Below, piece by piece: positions 59,757-64,000 of a DNA stretch of 64,000 nucleotides. The DNA is from Novosphingobium olei. Its GTDB lineage: Bacteria; Pseudomonadota; Alphaproteobacteria; Sphingomonadales; Sphingomonadaceae. The position numbers and the translations under genes were made by a program. Position 1 is the first letter of the stretch, and the number at the start of each line of letters is the position of its first letter. The notes beneath the pieces are model-generated. The model ran no database searches. It worked only from the letters and a program-made list of their open reading frames with translations, and was not told where the DNA came from. The stretch lies in assembly GCF_012927405.1 (NCBI RefSeq), contig NZ_JABBGM010000001.1, positions 378,001-442,000 of the forward strand. The letters are read 5' to 3'.

Positions 59757-61028
59757 TCAGGCCGAGGCCTTGGCCTTGGAGCCGAGCATCTTCTTGAAAT
59801 CGATCAAGCCGAGGAGCGAACCGCCAGCAGCCTTGCGGGCCGGCTTTTCCGCTTCGCCCTTTTCGTCCTGCAGCGCCATGATCGCATCGCCGAGTTCGCG
59901 CACTGCGATACCCGCCTTCGTCCCGCGGTTGGCGGCAACGAAGGTCTGACCAAGCTTGGCGGCGTTGGCCGCCGCCTTGACGTCGTAAGGCACGACGATG
60001 TTGATCTTGCGTTCGATCGAGCCTTCGAAGTCTGCCCTGCTGATCTCTCCGACGCCGGCGTGCACCTTGTTGGCGACCACCACCGTCTGCGCGTGGGCGG
60101 CATTGGTCTTGAGCCACGACAGCACGCGGATCGCGTCGCGCGCGCCGGCAAGCGTCAGTTCGGTAGCCACGACGACCACGTTCACATCGGCGAGCAGGTG
60201 CGGGAAGTTTATCAGCATGTTCCGCGGCAGGTCGATGACCGTCATCTCGAAGGCATGGCGGAACTCTTCCTCAAGCTGCACGAACGCGCTGCCATCGGTC
60301 ATCAGCGGGGCGCTGATGGGGGCTTCGGCCGAAAGGATCGCCAGATTGTCGTTCGCACGGATCATCGCCCGTTCGATGAACAGGCCATCGATGCGGCTGG
60401 GGTTGTCGATCGCGTCGGTCAGGCCGCGACCGGGCTCGAGATCGAGCGTCAGCGCGCCGGTGCCGAAATGGACGTCGAGATCGAGCAGCGCGGTCGGAAG
60501 CTTGTGATCGGCGCTGAACAGCCAGGCGATCGAGGTCGCCAGAGTCGAGGCGCCAACTCCGCCACGCGTTCCGACTATCGCGGTCGAGATGTGGCGCTTG
60601 GCAGTGGCTGCATCATGGCTCTTGGGCGCAGCGAAGATCGCCTGCGCCTGGACCAGTGCATCGCGCACCTGTCCCGGCGACAGCGGCTTCAGCAGATAAT
60701 CCTGAATGCCCGAGGCGATGAGATCGCGGTAGAGACGGACGTCGTTGACCTGGCCCACCGCGATCACGACGGTACCGGGCTCGCAAACTTCAGCCAGCGC
60801 GTTGATGTCGTTCAGCGGATCGCCGCTTTCCGACAGGTCCACCATCAGGATAGCAGGGCTCGCGCTGATCGACAGCGACTGCACCGCGTTGCGCAGACCA
60901 CCCTTGGCGCACTTTTCGGGCTGCCAGCCCATGTCGACGGCGACGGGACGCAGCACGTCGAGCGCTGCATCGTCGCACATGAACGCGGCAAAGGTATCGC
61001 GATTGCCGTTTTTCCAGGTGCTGCTCAT
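59757..61028 (-). CDS. cpaE: Pilus assembly ATPase-like localisation protein CpaE/TadZ
   Basis: 423 aa. The N-terminal half is a receiver-like domain without obvious phosphate acceptor; the C-terminal half is a ParA/MinD-like domain with deviant Walker A VGTRGGVGASTLA (Gly-rich, lacking the signature lysine) and ALLDLDVHFG. It places the pilus apparatus at a pole. It sits between cpaD and tadB. Confidence 0.93.
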   Translation of the reverse strand: MSSTWKNGNRDTFAAFMCDDAALDVLRPVAVDMGWQPEKCAKGGLRNAVQSLSISASPAILMVDLSESGDPLNDINALAEVCEPGTVVIAVGQVNDVRLYRDLIASGIQDYLLKPLSPGQVRDALVQAQAIFAAPKSHDAATAKRHISTAIVGTRGGVGASTLATSIAWLFSADHKLPTALLDLDVHFGTGALTLDLEPGRGLTDAIDNPSRIDGLFIERAMIRANDNLAILSAEAPISAPLMTDGSAFVQLEEEFRHAFEMTVIDLPRNMLINFPHLLADVNVVVVATELTLAGARDAIRVLSWLKTNAAHAQTVVVANKVHAGVGEISRADFEGSIERKINIVVPYDVKAAANAAKLGQTFVAANRGTKAGIAVRELGDAIMALQDEKGEAEKPARKAAGGSLLGLIDFKKMLGSKAKASA

Positions 61029-61031
61029 CGA

Positions 61032-61697
61032 TCAGTTACCCCCGCCGGACTTAGTGGACGTTTCCTTGAGCCCGGACTTCCCCGTCGGCTCCATCGAGCG
61101 ATAGCTTTCGATCGCCTTGCTCGAGCTCATCACCACCGTCTCGCCGCGGGTCCGGGCGCCGTGGACAAGGTCCTCCTTGTTGGCGACCATGGCGGCGAGG
61201 TTGCCGTTGATGGCGCACCCGTAGTTCTTGGAGGTGGCGTTACCAATGTTGGCATCCGACTTGGCCGACCAGTCGGGGCAGCCGGGCACCGAGGCTATGG
61301 TGCGCGTGACGACCACGCGCACGGTGCCGGGGTACAGTTCGCCCTGGGTTACCGGTGCTGTCGGGGCAAGAGTGATGCCGAAGCGGCCCGCCACGTTCTC
61401 GATTGCGTTTCGCACATCGGGCGATTCGTTGGGATCGTCGATGGCGACCTTGTCTCCGTAGGCAAGGTCCATGGTCTCGAACCAGCCCGCCAGGCGGCGC
61501 TGCTCGGCAGGGGAGACACCCTGACCGGCATCGGTCGCGAGATCGATGGTGTAGCTGTCACGCTGCACCACCGGCTGGTGGACGCTGTCGAGCGCGGCAT
61601 TGGTCGGCATTCCGGCGCATCCGCCAAGGGCGAGAGCGAGCGAAACCGCGGCAAGGCTCGCGAATGTGCGGAAGCTGGAAGGCTTGATGGTGGACAT
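61032..61697 (-). CDS. cpaD: Pilus assembly lipoprotein CpaD
   Basis: 221 aa. Lipoprotein signal: LALALGGCAG, with Cys at the lipobox. The CpaD family segment around FGITLAPTAPVTQGEL, VRVVVTRTIASVPGCPDW and NYGCAINGNLAAMVANKEDLV is present. It helps assemble the outer membrane secretin. The ATG at 61697 has AAGGAA 8 bases upstream. The gene ends 3 bases before cpaE. Confidence 0.93.
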   Translation of the reverse strand: MSTIKPSSFRTFASLAAVSLALALGGCAGMPTNAALDSVHQPVVQRDSYTIDLATDAGQGVSPAEQRRLAGWFETMDLAYGDKVAIDDPNESPDVRNAIENVAGRFGITLAPTAPVTQGELYPGTVRVVVTRTIASVPGCPDWSAKSDANIGNATSKNYGCAINGNLAAMVANKEDLVHGARTRGETVVMSSSKAIESYRSMEPTGKSGLKETSTKSGGGN

Positions 61698-61711
61698 CTC
61701 GGGTTTCCTTC

Positions 61712-63382
61712 TCACTTCAGGTTGAAGCCGGGGGCGGCAGCTGCGGACTTCTTGTCCTTGGAACGCGGCGCCGCGCCGGTCTGGCGATCATCGGCTGGGG
61801 CAACCTCGGCCGGGCGATCGAGCGCGCCGACCTTCGGGGCAGGCTGGACCGATCCGGGCTTTTCGCTCGGCTTGTGGCGGTCGCCACCGGTCACCCCGTT
61901 GTTCTCCATGTTGCCGAGGAGCTGGCTCACGGCATCGGCCGCACGGAAGCCGTCGGTCGGAAGCTTGATGTCGTTGGCATCGACCGGGTGCACCAGATAT
62001 GGCGTCACCACGATCACCAGTTCGGTCTCGCCCTTCTTGAACGCGGTCGAGCGGAACAGCGAGCCTAGAATCGGCAGGTCGCCGGCACCGGGCAGCTTGG
62101 TGATGCTGTTCTGATTGCCGTTGCGCATCAGGCCGGCAATCATGAAGCTCTGGCCCGATCCCAGTTCGATCGTCGTCTCGGCGCGCCGGATGGTGAGCGC
62201 CGGGATCGAATACCCGTTGAGCGTCACGGCACCGTCGGACGAGAGTTCTGACACTTCCGGGCGGACGCGAATGGAAATGCGTCCGTCTGCAAGCACGGTC
62301 GGGGTGTAGGACAGGCTGACGCCGTACTTCTTGTATTCCACCGAGGTGGCGCCAAGGCCCTGGCTGATCGGAATGGGATATTCGCCGCCTGCAAGGAAGT
62401 CGGCGGTTTCGCCCGAAAGCGCGGTGAGGTTGGGTTCCGACAACGTGGTCACCAGCCCGATGGTCTCACCCGCATCGAGCGCGCCCAGCAGGTCGAGGCC
62501 GAAAAGCTTGCCCTGCCCGACGAGCGTCGTTGCTCCGGTCAGCGCGCTGACGGCGGTGCCCGACTTCTGGACAAGACCGAGAGGATTGTTCGCGGTCACT
62601 GCAGTCGGGTCGGTGGTGTAGCCCGTCACCGAATTGCCGACGCCAAGCGGCAGGTTGGGATCGTTGGTCACCGTCGACGCCCAGCCCGAGCGGCCCTGTC
62701 CGATGCCGAACTTGAAGCCGCTGGAGCTGTCGATGCTCGTCCAGTTCATGCCGAGATTGCGGACGAGGGTACGGCTCACTTCGGCAAACTTGACGTGAAG
62801 GCTGACCTGCAGTGGCGTGGCCATCTTTAGGCGGCTGATCACGTTGGTCTTTTCGCCGACGAAGGCCTTCACGAGCCGTTCGGCTTCCGCAGCGTCTTCC
62901 GGCGCGCCAACAGTGCCCGTCAGCAGGACGGTGTTGTTCATCGTCGAGGTGGCGATGCGCGCTTCGGGCATGGCGAGGTGAAGCATCTGGTCGATGCTGT
63001 CGAGATTGGTACCCACCCGCACGTTGGCCGACCAGATCACCGCGCCAGCCGAGTTGCTGGCATAGACAGTCGTCTCGCCGCCGGCCTTGCCGAAGACATA
63101 AAGCTGGTTGGATGCCTTCACCTGGACATCGGCGATGGCGTCGTTGGCGACGAACACATCGGCCATCTTGCCCGGCAGCGTCACCAGCTCACCGCGACCG
63201 ATGGACAGCGCCAGCGATCGGGCCGGAGCGGTAACGCTCTGGGCGTGCGCCGCTTCGAGCACCGGGGTGGCAAGCATGCCAGCCATCATCGTGGCGCCCA
63301 GCAGCATGGACAGGGTAGGGGACTTCATCGTCTTGCCTTTCACAACCGTGCGGCGATTGTTCGTGTCGATCCGGCGGCGCAT
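61712..63382 (-). CDS. cpaC: Outer membrane secretin CpaC/RcpA
   Basis: 556 aa. After the signal peptide (ends near HAQS), the Pilus_CpaC N-terminal domain (LALSIGRGELVTLPGKMADVFVAN), a BON-like segment (NTVLLTGTVGAPEDA) and a secretin domain (EPNLTALSGETADFLAGGEYPIPI, PILGSLFRS). The C-terminal 60 residues are Pro/Lys/Ala-rich. The ATG at 63382 overlaps the cpaB stop (TGATG); an ATG at 63328 would shorten the signal n-region and is an alternative. Confidence 0.95.
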   Translation of the reverse strand: MRRRIDTNNRRTVVKGKTMKSPTLSMLLGATMMAGMLATPVLEAAHAQSVTAPARSLALSIGRGELVTLPGKMADVFVANDAIADVQVKASNQLYVFGKAGGETTVYASNSAGAVIWSANVRVGTNLDSIDQMLHLAMPEARIATSTMNNTVLLTGTVGAPEDAAEAERLVKAFVGEKTNVISRLKMATPLQVSLHVKFAEVSRTLVRNLGMNWTSIDSSSGFKFGIGQGRSGWASTVTNDPNLPLGVGNSVTGYTTDPTAVTANNPLGLVQKSGTAVSALTGATTLVGQGKLFGLDLLGALDAGETIGLVTTLSEPNLTALSGETADFLAGGEYPIPISQGLGATSVEYKKYGVSLSYTPTVLADGRISIRVRPEVSELSSDGAVTLNGYSIPALTIRRAETTIELGSGQSFMIAGLMRNGNQNSITKLPGAGDLPILGSLFRSTAFKKGETELVIVVTPYLVHPVDANDIKLPTDGFRAADAVSQLLGNMENNGVTGGDRHKPSEKPGSVQPAPKVGALDRPAEVAPADDRQTGAAPRSKDKKSAAAAPGFNLK

Positions 63383-64000
63383 CACTTGCTCCCCACCGAG
63401 ACCGTTTCGACTTCCTTGCCGCGGGTCACGCGGACGATCGGGCCGCGAGCCATCATCACACCACCGGCAGGCGGCGCCATCTGAGGCATGGGCGAGGCAG
63501 GCGCGGCAACCGGGGTGGGGCGCTGCATGGAGTCGAAATCCGAGCGACCCGAAGCCTTGCGCTGGAAGCGGGAGACGTCTCCACCGGTGACGAAGGTCGT
63601 GCCACCTTCACGCGGCTTGTTGAGAGCGGTCTTGAGCAGCGCTTCTTCCTGCTCCTTGGTCGCACCGGCGGGCAGCTTCACGGCGCCCGAGGCAATCGCC
63701 TGGTCGAGCTCGGTCGACGTGTCGGCCAGCGAGCGGAGCGAAAGGCTGATCGTACCGATGGTCTGCGCGACGGCGATTTCCTCGGCGATCTTGGGCGTCA
63801 CTTCGAGCGTGACGGTGCTGAACTGGCGAACCTGGGTCTTGCCGTCGACGGTTTCCTGGTCGGTAGACTGGTCGGTCGCAAGGACGCGCAGGTTGCGCAG
63901 GATCGTTTCCGCCGCCTTCAGCGCCATGGCATCGTCGCCCCCCTTGACCGTTTGGGTCAGGACCAGGTCGATATGATCGCCCGGGAAGACGAAGCCGGCA
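63382..64000 (-). CDS. cpaB: Pilus assembly protein CpaB/RcpC (5' end outside window)
   Basis: The frame stays open to the window edge, so the N-terminal part (membrane anchor and most of the SAF domain) is missing. The visible first residues, AGFVFPGDHIDLVLTQTVKG, are the second SAF-domain half with the usual PGD motif, followed by DQSTDQETV and VTLEVTPKIAEEIAVAQ and a Pro/Met-rich tail. It is a periplasmic protein joining the secretin to the inner membrane machinery. Confidence 0.93.
   Translation of the reverse strand, partial: AGFVFPGDHIDLVLTQTVKGGDDAMALKAAETILRNLRVLATDQSTDQETVDGKTQVRQFSTVTLEVTPKIAEEIAVAQTIGTISLSLRSLADTSTELDQAIASGAVKLPAGATKEQEEALLKTALNKPREGGTTFVTGGDVSRFQRKASGRSDFDSMQRPTPVAAPASPMPQMAPPAGGVMMARGPIVRVTRGKEVETVSVGSK

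Overview
The window is about 64 kb of GC-rich chromosome from an alphaproteobacterium, almost certainly a member of the Sphingomonadales (Novosphingobium-like). The evidence is the bamA-ompH-fabZ order, the sphingomonad-type TonB-dependent receptors, the infA-maf-RNase E/G-yacG block beside tRNA-Phe, the abundance of acyl-CoA dehydrogenases, SDRs and crotonases, and dispersed palindromes of the CTTCGACAAGCTCAG type. Genes are packed tightly, many with ATGA or GTGA overlaps. No stretch over 300 bases lacks a gene. There is no rRNA, CRISPR, integrase or transposase.

Layout. 1-3.5 kb: envelope biogenesis (bamA, truncated by the window edge; ompH/skp; fabZ). 3.5-7.6 kb: an NTF2-like protein, a GNAT, a nitrilase-family amidohydrolase, an SBF transporter and a Tat-exported glycerophosphodiesterase. 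7.7-11.4 kb: a fused E1 alpha/beta 2-oxoacid dehydrogenase, a FabD-like acyltransferase with an altered active-site signature, and a low-molecular-weight phosphatase. 11.4-18.5 kb: an isovalerate (leucine) degradation locus with LysR, isovaleryl-CoA dehydrogenase, a YciI protein, the two methylcrotonyl-CoA carboxylase subunits and a MaoC protein. This locus carries three palindromic-repeat features: an in-frame palindrome inside the carboxyltransferase gene, a DUF559 nuclease gene bracketed by inward-pointing hairpin elements between the two carboxylase genes, and a 15-nt inverted-repeat pair before maoC.

18.7-34.4 kb: regulators (MarR, two TetR, AraC), a ThuA-like protein, a GFA protein, an SDR, an acyl-CoA dehydrogenase/APH-kinase/enoyl-CoA hydratase trio resembling split ACAD10/11 or LvaA/LvaC, a TonB receptor, and an alcohol dehydrogenase/aldehyde dehydrogenase/SDR/Rieske ferredoxin cassette, ending at tRNA-Phe(GAA). 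34.5-36.5 kb: yacG, RNase E/G, maf, infA. 36.8-47.5 kb: an unusual TonB-type receptor, PilZ, uvrC, two secreted unknowns, a heme-oxygenase-like protein, tesB and an H+-pyrophosphatase. 47.6-55.2 kb: thiL, crotonases, a two-gene acyl-CoA dehydrogenase pair, thiolase, SDR and TetR. 55.2-57.7 kb: MTA phosphorylase, MarR and a fumarylacetoacetate hydrolase-family enzyme. 57.7-64 kb: a tad/cpa pilus operon on the minus strand (tadC, tadB, cpaE, cpaD, cpaC, partial cpaB) with no cpaF ATPase gene in its usual place.

A shared near-palindromic operator, TTTAATYGnnCRATTAAA, lies just upstream of three separate catabolic operons (near 22.35, 29.55 and 51.59 kb). It suggests one acyl-CoA-responsive regulon that links them. 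The most notable observation is the repeat-rich carboxylase locus and its hairpin-bracketed DUF559 cassette.
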